Shown here: positions 39,796-49,130 of the stretch, one piece after another | Numbering within the stretch: position 1 is the first letter of the stretch | Layout: each line of letters starts with the position of its first letter | Assembly: GCA_024372495.1 (NCBI GenBank) | Contig: CP099977.1 | Span: forward strand, 806,001-870,000 | DNA length: 64,000 nucleotides | Direction of reading: 5' to 3' | Source: Pseudarthrobacter sp. Fe7 | Lineage (GTDB): Bacteria; Actinomycetota; Actinomycetes; Actinomycetales; Micrococcaceae | Translations under genes and position numbers: made by a program | The notes under the pieces: generated by a model | Seen by the model: the letters and a program-made list of their open reading frames with translations, nothing else | Databases searched by the model: none | What the model was told of the DNA's origin: nothing

Positions 39796-40837
39796 AGGGC
39801 TTCGTTGTCGGGCGTGGACAGGTCGTTCAAGAAATCGGTGGCCAGCAGCCGGCCCACCTCGTGGCCGCCACCCAGCACCGGGGCGGTGGCGATGCCGGCA
39901 AGCGGCTCCGTGTTCACGCCCAGCGCCTCCAGCAGGGGAATTGTGGCGGGCATGCGGGCGCGGTCGCCGCCGTCGGAGATCTTGACGGCCACGGCGCTGC
40001 CGTCAGCCAGGCCCACCAGCTGCACGCCCTCGAAGCCGTCCTTGGCCACGGTGCCGGGCAGCAGGCGCATCAGCTCGGTGACGTCACGGCCTTCGCCGGC
40101 CACCATCTGCGGGTGCTGCTGCATGGCGAGCCCGACGACGGCTTCCGGGCTGCCGTCGTCGTCCGCGGCAGCCTTGGCGATCCGGCCGAAAGCGCGGGCC
40201 ATGCCGCGCAGCGTGAGGGCGAAAAGGGGGTGCCGCAGCCGTCCGTGCTCACACTGGCCGGTTCCTCCCCGGCCAGGTCCGTGACGGTCCGGGCCACCAG
40301 CTGCTGCAGCGGGTGGGAGGGGTCCAGGTAGCCCTGCACGGGCCAGCCGTTGAGCACGCAGGTGGCCGCCATTGCGGCGTGTTTCCCGGAGCAGTTCTGG
40401 CTGATCTGGGTGGCGCTGCCGCCGTTGCGCAGCCAGTCCTCGCGCTCTGCGGTGCCGTAGGGGAGGTCCGTGCTGTTGTCCAGGTCGGAGGGGGCGAGCC
40501 CCTGCAGTTCGAGGATGCGGAGCGCGCCGTCGCGGTGCTCAGCCGCACCGGAATGGCTTGCGGCGGCCAGGGCCAGGAGGTCGGGGGGAGTTCAAGGCCG
40601 GCGCGGACCATGGCCACTGCCTGGAGGGGCTTGAGCGCGGAGCGCGGGTAAAACGGTGCCAGCGGGTCGCCTGCTGATGCCGCCACTGAACCATCGGCGC
40701 CAAGGGCGACCGCGGAGCCGTAGTGGACACTCTCCACCAGGCCGTCGCGGATGGCGGCGACCAGCGGGATGTGCTGCGGCAGGGCCAGGCTCGGCCGGGG
40801 CAGCGGTGTGGGCAGCGGAAAACACGGGGGATGGCAT
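39792..40837 (-). CDS. L-asparaginase, class 3 (Rhizobium etli thermolabile type), three frameshifts
   Basis: Hydrolyses asparagine to aspartate, feeding the aspartase encoded next. 348 residues after correction. The class 3 active-site elements are visible: RSALKPLQ (Ser-x-x-Lys), ASHSG, the NCSGKHAAM segment and DGCGTP. The frame breaks at 40787-40791 (AGGCT for AGCT; PAELALPQHIPLV), at 40583-40588 (one base lost in a run of six G on the plus strand) and at 40226-40230 (one lost in a run of five). Start ATG 40837, 30 bases after the regulator gene. Confidence 0.88.
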
Positions 40838-40867
40838 GGGGTCCTTGGGAGGGTTGGTTGGTTCTGG

Positions 40868-41575
40868 CTAGCTGTTGAGGATGGAGTCCAGGGCCACGCC
40901 CACGGCTTCCAGGTGGTGGGCCATGGCGGCGCGGGCTTCTGCCGCGGAGCCGGTCTCGATGGCGGCAAGGATGTTCTGGTGCTCGATGTCGGAGGCGTAC
41001 TGGCGGTCTGCCACCATGTTCAGCGTCTCGGACTGGTGCGCCAGTGCGTCCCGGATGTCAGCCACCACGCTCGCGAAAACTTTGTTGCCGCTGGCGCGGG
41101 CGATCGTGGCGTGGAAACTGGAATCCAGTGCCACCCAGGATTCCGGATCGGTTTCGGAGGCCATGGCGGCAACGATCCCCCGGAGAATCTCGAGTTCTTC
41201 CGAGGTTCGCCGTTCTGCCGCCAGGCCGGCGGCGGGGACCTCGATGTGCGGTCGCGCTTCCGTGAGGTCCCGCGCCGAGTACTGGCCCAGGGTGAGGTCG
41301 TTCGCCACCTTGCTGGCTACGACGAACGTGCCCTTGCCGGTCCTGGTGACCGTTAGCCCTAGGGCGGTGCAGGAACGGAGGGCTTCCCGGATCACGGAGC
41401 GGCTGACTCCGTACTGCTGCGAGAGGGTTGCCTCCGAGCTGAGCTTGGTGCCAACTGCGATGACACCGGACTCGATGTCCCCGCGGATGGTGTTGAACAC
41501 CGCCTCGGCAGCGCTCAGCCGGGCAAGGGGGCGGACTGCAGGCTGTCCTGCTGTCCGGCTGTCTGACAGGTTCAC
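40868..41575 (-). CDS. GntR/FadR-family regulator of the asparagine-catabolic genes
   Basis: 235 residues: winged HTH (LSSEATLSQQYGVSRSVIREAL, TGKGTFV) and an all-helical FCD ligand domain with its metal-type residues (DSSFHATIARASGN, DIEHQNILAAI). It is the first gene of the run regulator-asparaginase-aspartase-permease, all on the minus strand with tiny gaps, and so most likely controls it. Start at 41575; the promoter must lie in or before the 42-base gap to dedA. Confidence 0.92.
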   Translation of the reverse strand: MNLSDSRTAGQPAVRPLARLSAAEAVFNTIRGDIESGVIAVGTKLSSEATLSQQYGVSRSVIREALRSCTALGLTVTRTGKGTFVVASKVANDLTLGQYSARDLTEARPHIEVPAAGLAAERRTSEELEILRGIVAAMASETDPESWVALDSSFHATIARASGNKVFASVVADIRDALAHQSETLNMVADRQYASDIEHQNILAAIETGSAAEARAAMAHHLEAVGVALDSILNS

Positions 41576-41617
41576 CCTTCAAATATGGCACCGGTCACAG
41601 TCGCTGTCAAGCTTTCC

Positions 41618-42265
41618 CTAGGAGCCGGGGGCGCTGTCCTGCCGCTGGGCGGCTGCGCGCCTCCGCTCCCGCCGTCGTGAGCGGAGGTGCCAGGCAACGA
41701 GTGCTGCCACCACCACTGCAGCGATGACGACGGCGATATCCTGCCCGGCTGTCTTGGCTACGGTTTCGTAGGAGTTGCCCGCCAGGAAGCCCAGCAGGAC
41801 GAATCCGATGCCCCACACCACACCCCCGGCTGCGTTATAGGCAAGGAAGCGGCCGTAGGGCATCCGCGAGGTGCCGGCCAATGCAGGCATGACCGCCCGA
41901 AAGAAGGCGGTGAAGCGGCCCAGGAATACGGCGGAGCCACCCCTGCGGCGAAGCAGGTCCTGGGCGTTCTCCAGCTTCCCGGAGTGGCGGGTCAACGCCT
42001 TGGTTTTCAGGATGCGGCTGCCCAGGTGTTTGCCCACTTCGTAGCCCACGCTGTCGCCAATGATGGCAGCGACCACCACCAGGGCCATCATGGTGGCCAG
42101 GTCCACTTCGCCGTGGCTCGCCACGACGCCACCGAGCACGGCGGCCGTTTCACCGGGGATCACGAAGCCGATAAACAACGCATCCTCGGCGAACACCAGG
42201 CAGAAGACGGCGATGTACGCCACGAGTGGACTGACATTCAGGAGTCCGTCGATGAAGCCTGTCAT
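41618..42265 (-). CDS. DedA-family membrane protein
   Basis: 215 residues, several membrane helices. Family motifs: E-x-ALFIGFVIPGET in the first re-entrant segment and GRFTAFFRAVMPALAGTSRMPYGRF with the paired Arg residues. DedA proteins are lipid scramblases/transporters that help keep membrane potential. Basic C-terminal tail. On the same strand as the asparagine genes but probably independent. The 239 bases upstream (42266-42504) show no gene. Confidence 0.92.
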   Translation of the reverse strand: MTGFIDGLLNVSPLVAYIAVFCLVFAEDALFIGFVIPGETAAVLGGVVASHGEVDLATMMALVVVAAIIGDSVGYEVGKHLGSRILKTKALTRHSGKLENAQDLLRRRGGSAVFLGRFTAFFRAVMPALAGTSRMPYGRFLAYNAAGGVVWGIGFVLLGFLAGNSYETVAKTAGQDIAVVIAAVVVAALVAWHLRSRRRERRRAAAQRQDSAPGS

Positions 42266-42504
42266 GGCAGGATTTTATGCCTGCCTGGCCGGGACGGGGC
42301 CGGGCCTCGCCAGGAGCGGCACCCGCACCGGCAGGACGGGCACGGCCAACGCCACCACGCGCACGGCTGAGGCCGCCGTTGGGGGCGCCGCCTTCGGGGA
42401 ACGGTTGGAGTGGGACGTCAAGGTTCAGCCTGGTTCTTTCGCCGGTCAGGGTACCTACGAGTATGCGCCTGGGCGGCTGAAAGGAACCTGTGAAACCCGG
42501 CCCG

Positions 42505-43122
42505 CTACAGGTGCTGGATGCCGGCCCGCTGCATCGCATCCCGATAGGTTTCGACGCTCATTGTGAGGAGCTCTTCCTGCTTGGCCTCTGAAACAGCGAA
42601 GGCCCTGCCGCCGAGGGCGGAGGCCTTGTAGATTTTGATGCCGCTGTTCTTCAGCGATGAGTGGTAGGTCTTCTCAAACAGGGTCAGGAACGTGGATGCG
42701 TCCGTGCCGTGCGCAATGATGGCCGAGACCCGGGAATTGATTTTGAGGAACTGGCGGAACGGGCGGAGGCCGTCGGTCTTTTCCTGGACACTCAACGCCG
42801 AGGGGCTTCCGCTCTCGCGGACCCAGGGGTAGGCATTCCAGGGCATGACATAGCGGGGGTCCAGTTCAGCGAGCTCGTAGATCTGGGTGGCGCGGCGGGC
42901 GGCTTCGTCATCGTTGTTGTGGGAGACGAATCCGGACTCGGTCCCTTTGCCGGGGCTGGCCTGGAGGCTGATGATTCTGCACTCGTCTTCGTCGTGGACG
43001 GGGTCGATGTAGGGGACCGTGGAACCGGGCTTCTTTTCCATCAGTTCATCGCAAAGCTGGGTTACCTTCGCGATATTCGGTTCCTGTAGCAGGGCCTTTT
43101 TTTCGTCCCAATCAATCGTCAC
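42505..43122 (-). CDS. Hypothetical protein, possible uracil-DNA-glycosylase-like fold
   Basis: 205 residues, soluble, intact. A segment YVMPWNAYPW and a later SAIIAHGTDAS recall the uracil-DNA glycosylase superfamily, but the match is weak and not proven. Codon use is less GC-rich than in the neighbours, hinting at recent acquisition. The ribosome site is GGGAGAAATCGTG near the ATG at 43122. Confidence 0.6.
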   Translation of the reverse strand: MTIDWDEKKALLQEPNIAKVTQLCDELMEKKPGSTVPYIDPVHDEDECRIISLQASPGKGTESGFVSHNNDDEAARRATQIYELAELDPRYVMPWNAYPWVRESGSPSALSVQEKTDGLRPFRQFLKINSRVSAIIAHGTDASTFLTLFEKTYHSSLKNSGIKIYKASALGGRAFAVSEAKQEELLTMSVETYRDAMQRAGIQHL

Positions 43123-43194
43123 GATTTCTCCCTTGGCAGCGAGGCGTCCAGAATCAGGCGTCCTATGTCACTCTACGCTTTCCCGGGTAGGGGT

Positions 43195-43219
43195 GGGCAC
43201 TCCGAATTTCGGAGTACCC
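43195..43219. terminator. Hairpin between the CtaG-type gene and the hypothetical gene
   Basis: ACTCCGAA/TTCGGAGT inverted repeat extended by GGG/CCC around one mismatch (43195-43219). It follows the CtaG-type gene on the minus strand. No T-run; it could instead be an operator of the next gene. Confidence 0.5.
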
Positions 43220-43251
43220 TTCCAGGCCCCGGGCGCGCAGCATCGCGCTCC

Positions 43252-44133
43252 CTACTGCCGCCCGCGCAGGTGCTGGTTTTGGAGTTCGTCGAGTTGTTCG
43301 TCGGTCAGCTCGTCGAAGACGCCCGCTTCCCGCTTGTCGCTGCGTGAGAAGCGGACGAACATGAGGATGATCAGGGGCAGGTCCAGCAGTTCGCAGATGA
43401 ACCACAGCAGATTGCCCGCGAACTGCTGGTCCTGGAGAGCGTCCCGGAACCACCATTGGGGATTGGGGACGGACATCACGTGGTCGAGCACCTGGCCGTT
43501 GAGACTCAGCAGGATGCCGGGGACCGCGTCGATGAGCAACTCGATGAACACGAACATGAACTCAAGGGTCAGGTAGGCGCTGGAGCGCTGGAAGTCGGAC
43601 TCCTCGATGATGGGCAACGCCATCAGCAAGCCCAGCAGGGGTACGCCGATGGTCAGGAGCGCGCCGGCTACCGGGTCGGTCCGCAAGGTGAAAAAGGCCG
43701 GGGTGAGGAAAGTCGAGAAGAGCGCCAGCCCCAGCAAGGGTGCGCCGAATGAATTGCTGACGAAGCGTACCGGGCGGCTGGACAGGACAGCGTCCAGGGC
43801 CGCCGTGCCCTTCGGCGGCAGGGCGGCGCGGGCAAGCGTGAGTGGTTTACCCAGGCCGATGAGCAGTGGGACCACAAAGAGCAGCAGGGATACCTTGAGG
43901 GTGAACGCCCACCGTTGCTGGGGACCGTAAACCCCGGTAAATCCACAGGTCAGAACCACAAACGAACCCAGGCCCAGGACGTAGAACGCCGCAGCCCGCC
44001 AGGCAGGCCATCGGTGCCCTCCCCGCGCGGCCGACCGCATTCCCCACCCATACAGGATGCCGGACACAGCGACGAAAGCCGCCGCAGCCCAGTCGAGTTG
44101 CCAGGAGGAAATAAGGATCTCAAGGGGTGGCAC
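43252..44133 (-). CDS. Cytochrome c oxidase assembly protein, CtaG (caa3) family
   Basis: 293 residues with about seven membrane helices, including FVVLTCGFTGVYGPQQRW, LIGLGKPLTL and IIEESDFQRSSAYLTLEF segments that mark the caa3-type CtaG fold, which helps to place copper in cytochrome oxidase. GTG 44133 opens the frame. No oxidase or copper genes are adjacent. The C terminus is charged and cytosolic. Confidence 0.85.
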   Translation of the reverse strand: MPPLEILISSWQLDWAAAAFVAVSGILYGWGMRSAARGGHRWPAWRAAAFYVLGLGSFVVLTCGFTGVYGPQQRWAFTLKVSLLLFVVPLLIGLGKPLTLARAALPPKGTAALDAVLSSRPVRFVSNSFGAPLLGLALFSTFLTPAFFTLRTDPVAGALLTIGVPLLGLLMALPIIEESDFQRSSAYLTLEFMFVFIELLIDAVPGILLSLNGQVLDHVMSVPNPQWWFRDALQDQQFAGNLLWFICELLDLPLIILMFVRFSRSDKREAGVFDELTDEQLDELQNQHLRGRQ

Positions 44134-44260
44134 GGCCCAAATTGTAGACGGCGTTCCTGAGAGCCGCCTGTCCGTGTTCCGGGGGACAGGCGGCGCGGTG
44201 CAGTCCCAGGTGTGGCGATTGCTGGACCGCAGGGCCCGGGAACATGCTGTTCAATGAATT

Positions 44261-44772
44261 ATGCAGTTCACCAGGAAGGGCCTGAAGGCCGAAGGTTTCG
44301 CCGGCTTCCGGCCCATCCAGGACCTTGAAACCGTGAGGATCCCGCAAGGAACAGGACTCTTCACCGTAGTTGCCCCGGAAGATTTCCAGCCGCGCTTCCT
44401 CACGAAAAGCACGGCCGGCGTCTTCAAGAAGAAGGACCCGTCCCTCCCCGCAGCCGCGCTGGGTGCCGAATGGGTGGACGGCGCCGTCGTTCTCTACGTG
44501 GGAAAGGCCGGGCCCGGAAGCAAGGGTAACCGGGGACTTCGGCGCCAGGTCCAGGAGTTTGTGGACTTCGGGCGGGGAAGCCGCCCGGGCACTGGGACGG
44601 CCGGGCCATCTGGCAGCTTGCCGACGCCGGATCACTGGCCATTGCGTGGAAAGAACTTCCGGCGGAACAACTCAACAGCGCGGAAGCGGCGTGGCATTCA
44701 GCTTTCGTGGCGGAATTCGGCCGGTTGCCGTACGCCAACCTCGTGCAGGCGCGCACCAAGTCAGGCGGTTGA
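44261..44772 (+). CDS. Hypothetical protein with a GIY-YIG-nuclease-like segment, frameshifted
   Basis: 170 residues after correction. The centre VVLYVGKAGPGSKGNRGLRRQV looks like the GIY-YIG pattern (Tyr-Val-Gly, then Arg-Arg on a helix), though the catalytic Glu is not certain. One base is missing near 44587-44589 (GGG for GGGG); with it restored, the frame continues (HWDGRAIWQLAD, then LPYANLVQARTK) to TGA 44770-44772. As sequenced it drifts into an Arg-rich shadow frame. Function unknown. Confidence 0.68.
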
Positions 44773-44789
44773 CACTGCCGGCCCGCCTG

Positions 44790-45173
44790 TTACGCAGGCC
44801 CGCGCAGGCGCTCCATCTCGCGCCGGTCCTTCTTGGTGGGCCGGCCGGCCCCGCGGTCGCGCTGCGGGAGCCCGAGCGCCGGAGCCACGGGACGCGGCGG
44901 AGTGTGGTCCGTGAAGCAGTGCGACGCGGCCTCGGCCCCCACGCGTTTGGCGATGAGCCGCCGCACCTCGAGGATGCGCTCGTACCCGGGCATGCGGACT
45001 GTGACGGTGTCGCCCGTGACCAGCGTTGCCGAAGCTTTTGAGGGGCTTCCGTTCAGGCGCACATGCCCGGCGCGGCAGGCCGCCGTGGCAGCGGACCGGG
45101 TCTTGTAGGCGCGGATGGCCCACAGCCAGGCGTCGATCCGGACACTGGCGGGGGAGGCAGGGAGGCTGGTCAT
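44790..45173 (-). CDS. S4-domain RNA-binding protein, Hsp15-like
   Basis: 127 residues. The S4 fold is plain: VRIDAWLWAIRAYKTRSAATAACRAG..VRLNG, then the beta part with DTVTVRMPGYERILEV. Hsp15-type proteins bind stalled 50S subunits that carry a nascent chain. The C-terminal tail is basic (GRPTKKDRREMERL). ATG 45173 is chosen over a longer frame that runs into non-coding sequence. Confidence 0.9.
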   Translation of the reverse strand: MTSLPASPASVRIDAWLWAIRAYKTRSAATAACRAGHVRLNGSPSKASATLVTGDTVTVRMPGYERILEVRRLIAKRVGAEAASHCFTDHTPPRPVAPALGLPQRDRGAGRPTKKDRREMERLRGPA

Positions 45174-45208
45174 GGTTGGCACCGAGTATAGCCCCGGGGC
45201 CGTCGACG

Positions 45209-46336
45209 TCACTCCACCATCACGTTGACCCGCTGCACAACGTTGTTGCCCATCCCCTGGAAGTTCCAGGCCTGTTGTAGGGGCTGGGTGGCACCCGTGA
45301 TGTCCGTGGCGCGGCAGGAAAGGGCGTGCTCGCCGGGGTTCGCCACCCAGGGCAGGCTCCACCTCCGCCACGCGTAGCCGCCCGCCGGCTTGTCCAGGTG
45401 GGCGGGCAACCAGGTGCCGTCAATGCCTACCTCGACGGTGGTCACGGCACCTTCCCCGGACCACGCCCTGCCTTCCAGCATGACCGGGCCCGCGCGGAGG
45501 AACCGCTGCCGGGTGAAGAAGTCCGGGACACCGGGCGGGACCATCAATGAACGGACCCTTATCCGCGAAACCGGCGTGCCGGCGTCGTCCGCGGAGTCCT
45601 GGTAGCGGTAGGCGACCTGTTGCTGGAAGCCGGTGAACGGCGTCTTCACCACATCAATGGACGCCAGCCACTTGACGCTGGCCATCCCGTACCAGCCCGG
45701 CACCACCAGCCGCAGCGGGTAGCCATGCTGCGGCGGCAGGTCGGCGCCGTTCATTTTGTAGGCAAGGACGACGTCGGGACGCAGCGCCTCGCGGATCGGC
45801 AGGCTCCGTGCATACTGCTGGGGGACGCCGCCCTGCACCCCGGCATCGGCGCCCGTGAAGACCACCTCCGCGGCGTCCGGCAGCACGCCCGCCTTGCCCA
45901 GGAGATACGCCAGCGGCACGCCGGTCCACAGCGCCGTGCCCACCGCCTCCATTACCCAGGGCTGGCTTAACGGCCGCGGCTCCAGGAGCGAGCGGCCGTT
46001 GCCCGCGCACTCAAGGGTGACAGGCACAGTGATGGCCGGGTCCCGGCGAAGCGCCGCCATGCCCAGCTCCAGGGCGCGCTCCACCGCGCCGCCGATCCGC
46101 AGGTGCCAGGCGGAAGCGTCAAGGTCCGGAATATCGAAGTGCGTAAGGACGTAGTGGAGCCCCGCCGGCGTGACCCCGCGGCGGAGCGCTTCCAGGGGCA
46201 TGGAATGGTTGCGGACGGCGAGCCGCAGTTCCTCACTGGTGAGCGGGCCGAACGTAGGCTGGGCCGCCGGCGGCAGGTCCAACGCCTGCCCTGCCCCCGG
46301 CTCCTGCCGGATAGACTGCTGGTTGCTGTAGTTCAT
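45209..46336 (-). CDS. Sulfite-oxidase-fold molybdopterin enzyme
   Basis: 375 residues. Moco-binding domain with the cofactor Cys in TLECAGNGR (Cys110), the GVPLAYLL and GYPLRLVVPGWYGMASVKWL motifs, followed by the dimerisation domain (residues about 260-375) with GRAWSGEGAVTTVEVGIDG. No signal peptide, so it may be cytoplasmic or use another route. Actual substrate, sulfite or another, is not shown by sequence. Confidence 0.9.
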   Translation of the reverse strand: MNYSNQQSIRQEPGAGQALDLPPAAQPTFGPLTSEELRLAVRNHSMPLEALRRGVTPAGLHYVLTHFDIPDLDASAWHLRIGGAVERALELGMAALRRDPAITVPVTLECAGNGRSLLEPRPLSQPWVMEAVGTALWTGVPLAYLLGKAGVLPDAAEVVFTGADAGVQGGVPQQYARSLPIREALRPDVVLAYKMNGADLPPQHGYPLRLVVPGWYGMASVKWLASIDVVKTPFTGFQQQVAYRYQDSADDAGTPVSRIRVRSLMVPPGVPDFFTRQRFLRAGPVMLEGRAWSGEGAVTTVEVGIDGTWLPAHLDKPAGGYAWRRWSLPWVANPGEHALSCRATDITGATQPLQQAWNFQGMGNNVVQRVNVMVE

Positions 46337-46420
46337 GGCGGTGCGATTCTGCTCGGTGGACCAAGCCCCCCGCCACAGGTCTACGCCGGGCCCACCCGCC
46401 CGTCAACGAAATTAAATCAA

Positions 46421-47281
46421 CTACAGCACCGGCCGGGTCAGGAACTCGGCAAGGCTGATGGGGTCCTGTCCGGTCAACCCGTGGACGTCGGGCGAGAGCC
46501 CGGCCATCTCACCGGCCGCCATCGCCGTGTAGGTGCTGACCCACGCGTCCAGCTGCCACTGCGGAGCGCCGTAGGAAGCCCGTGACGCGTAGGCCTCCTC
46601 CACCGTCTCCGCGTGGTACCTGATGGCCCGCCCGGTCCCGGCGCTGATGACCGCCGCGGCCTGCGCCATGGTCAGTTCCTCCGGGCCCGTCAGGTCATAG
46701 GTCTTCCCCTTGTGGATGGCCGGGTCACGCAGCACGGCGTGGGCGCAGCGGGCAATATCCTCCCGTGCCACCCCCGAGAAGACGCCGTCACCGGCAGGGC
46801 CGCGGATCACGCCGTCATCCCCGGTCATCAGCGGCAGGAAGTCCAGGTAGAAGTTATCGCGCAGCAGCGTGTACTCCATCCCGGACGCCTTGATCCGCTC
46901 CTCCGTGGCGTAGTGGTCCCTGGCCAGGGTGAAGGTGGCATCCGGCGCCGCCCCGTAGAAGGACGTGTACACCACGTGCTCCACCCCGGCCTCGGCAGCG
47001 GCGTCCACAAACGCGTAATGCTGCTGCAGCCTGTCTTCGGCCTCCGCGGCGGAGACCATGAACAGGACTTTTGCCCCGTCCAGCGCCTGCCGTGACGCCG
47101 CAGGATCCCCGTAGGAACACACCACCGGGTGCGCGCCATCCAGCTGCGGGGCCCGCGCGGCGTCACGCACCAGGAGGCGCTGGGCGAAACCGGACGCGGC
47201 AAGCTGCCGCGCCACCATTCCGCCCAGGCCTCCGGTGGAGCCGGTTACCGCAAGATCCGGCAGTTCCGACGGGGACGCCAC
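46421..47281 (-). CDS. NmrA-like NAD(P)-binding protein, quinone oxidoreductase 2 type
   Basis: 286 residues with an N-terminal Rossmann loop TGSTGGLGGMVARQL and the atypical short-chain-dehydrogenase fold of NmrA/QOR2 proteins (YTSFYGAAPDATFTLARDHYATE, YTLLRDNFYLDFLP). It probably reduces quinones with NADPH or serves as a redox sensor. The GTG at 47281 directly follows the TAA of the aldo/keto reductase gene, so the two form an operon. Confidence 0.88.
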   Translation of the reverse strand: MASPSELPDLAVTGSTGGLGGMVARQLAASGFAQRLLVRDAARAPQLDGAHPVVCSYGDPAASRQALDGAKVLFMVSAAEAEDRLQQHYAFVDAAAEAGVEHVVYTSFYGAAPDATFTLARDHYATEERIKASGMEYTLLRDNFYLDFLPLMTGDDGVIRGPAGDGVFSGVAREDIARCAHAVLRDPAIHKGKTYDLTGPEELTMAQAAAVISAGTGRAIRYHAETVEEAYASRASYGAPQWQLDAWVSTYTAMAAGEMAGLSPDVHGLTGQDPISLAEFLTRPVL

Positions 47282-48288
47282 TTACGCTTCCCGGGTGGCC
47301 GGCGACTTGGTCTGCGCGGGGTCGCGTTCGGCGAGGCCACCCACGGCGTCATCGATCCGCTTCAGGACCTCGGCCTCCAGCTTCACTCCGGCGGCCCCCA
47401 CGCTGTCGGCAATCTGCTCGGGCCGGGAGGCGCCCACGATGGCGGAGGCAACATTCGGGTTCTGCAGCACCCACGCAACCGCAAGCTGCGGCATGGACAG
47501 CCCCGCCTCCTGGGCGATTGGCTTCAGCTCCTGCACGGCTGCGAGGACGTCGTCGCGCATCCACCGCTGGATCATCTTGGCGCCGCCCTTTTCATCCGTG
47601 GCGCGGCTGCCTTCCGGAGCCGGCTGGCCTGGGAGGTACTTGCCGCTGAGCACGCCCTGGGCCATGGGTGACCAGACAATCTGGGACACGCCCAGGCTCC
47701 TCCGACGCCGGGACCACCTCGGCTTCGATCACGCGCCACAGCATCGAGTACTGCGGCTGGTTGGAGATGAGCTGGAAACCGAGCTCCCTGGACAGCTTAT
47801 GTCCTTCGCGGAGCCTGGTCCGCGGTCCATTCGCTCACCCCGATGTAGAGCGCCTTGCCCTGACGGACGATGTCCGCGAACGCCTGCATGGTTTCTTCCA
47901 GCGGCGTTTCGAAGTCGTAGCGGTGGGCCTGGTACAGGTCCACATAGTCCGTCTGCAGCCTACGCAGCGAACCGTTGATGGATTCCATGATGTGCTTGCG
48001 GGACAGGCCAAGATCGTTCTTGCCCTTGGGGCCGGTGGGGCCGAAGACCTTGGTGAAGATTTCCAGGGACTCGCGGCGCTCATCCTTTAGGGCCTGGCCC
48101 AGGACGGTCTCCGCAGCCGTATTGGCGTAGACGTCTGCTGTATCAAAGGTGCTGATGCCGGCGTCCAGGGCAGCGCGCACGCACTGGGTGGCAACATCGT
48201 TCTCCACCTGCGAGCCGTGTGTCAGCCAGTTGCCGAACGTGATTTCCGAGACTTTGAAGCCGCTGTTTCCGAGGTATCTGAATTCCAT
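47282..48288 (-). CDS. Aldo/keto reductase, two frameshifts
   Basis: NADPH-dependent carbonyl reductase of the Kv-beta/YghZ-like group, 334 residues after correction. The catalytic set is Asp (FDTADVYAN), Tyr (same motif), Lys (IFTKVFGPTG) and His (DLYQAHRYD); the nucleotide site is in QNPNVASAIVGASRPEQI. The frame breaks at 47812-47816 and 47694-47698, each an AGCCT/AGGCT for AGCT (TADQLREGHKLS and ASEELGVSQIVWS after correction). As sequenced it splits into two ORFs. Confidence 0.9.
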
Positions 48289-48327
48289 ATGTTCACGCTA
48301 ACCCAGATGGTTGCTCAGGGTAAGGGC

Positions 48328-48969
48328 TTAGCCGTTCTCCTTGGCCTGCTCCTTGAGTACCTGCTGCGGGCCGGCCAGCGAAACGAGGGAGCCGGTCTCC
48401 AGTGGCGGCACGGGATGCAGCGGCTGTGGTTTCTTGAAGGACCTCGGCATCTCGTGCGGCGGCCAGTGGTTGTGCAGGGCGGACTCCACCAGCGGAGCTA
48501 CTTCGGAGACCTTGTCCGCAGGTACGGCGGGGTCCGGAAGATCCCGCACTGACAGTTTGATTTCCGGTGCGGCTACCCGTGCCCTCGCCTCGGCACGCTT
48601 ATCGGCTTCGGCGACGGCAGAGGCCCAGTCTTCAGCGAGGACCGGCGGCTCGGGTCGGGCGGCAGCCAGTTTCGGGTGGTGTACGACGGCGGTGCGCAGC
48701 GACTCTTTCAGCCGGGCGGGCTTCAGCATGGAGGCGCGTTCCCGGAGCGGCCTGCGGGGGTGGGCGGATGCGCCGGCAGAACGGTCGGGATCCCGCCTGC
48801 CGGGACTCCGTCCGAGCAGGGTCATCAGCACGACGCCCGTGAGGCGCCCCAGGCCGGCCAGGACCAGGGTGATGACTCCGAGCAGGAAGAGGACCAGGAA
48901 CATCAGGGCGGCAACACCCATGGTGCCCAGGAAGGTCAGGTTGAGGACGAGAGTGTCAGGGTGCTCCAC
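48328..48969 (-). CDS. Hypothetical membrane-anchored protein
   Basis: 213 residues. One strong hydrophobic N-terminal segment or hairpin (MGVAALMFLVLFLLGVITLVLAGL) is followed by a long polar, Pro/Ala/Arg-rich cytosolic region. No known domain. GTG 48969 follows GAGGAGAAGAC; the longer frame to 49014 lacks a ribosome site. Function unknown. Confidence 0.7.
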   Translation of the reverse strand: MEHPDTLVLNLTFLGTMGVAALMFLVLFLLGVITLVLAGLGRLTGVVLMTLLGRSPGRRDPDRSAGASAHPRRPLRERASMLKPARLKESLRTAVVHHPKLAAARPEPPVLAEDWASAVAEADKRAEARARVAAPEIKLSVRDLPDPAVPADKVSEVAPLVESALHNHWPPHEMPRSFKKPQPLHPVPPLETGSLVSLAGPQQVLKEQAKENG

Positions 48970-49130
48970 GTCTTCTCCTCTCTGGCCAACATCCCGGGCC
49001 CGCGTCCGGCGCACAGTGCCGGGGCAAGCTCCTTCTCAACCATACGGATTTTTGTCCGGCCGTGCCGCGGTGGGCAGGGCGCGGTCCCAGGTTGTAGCGA
49101 AGCTGTTACCCGATATGACAGCATCACCGG

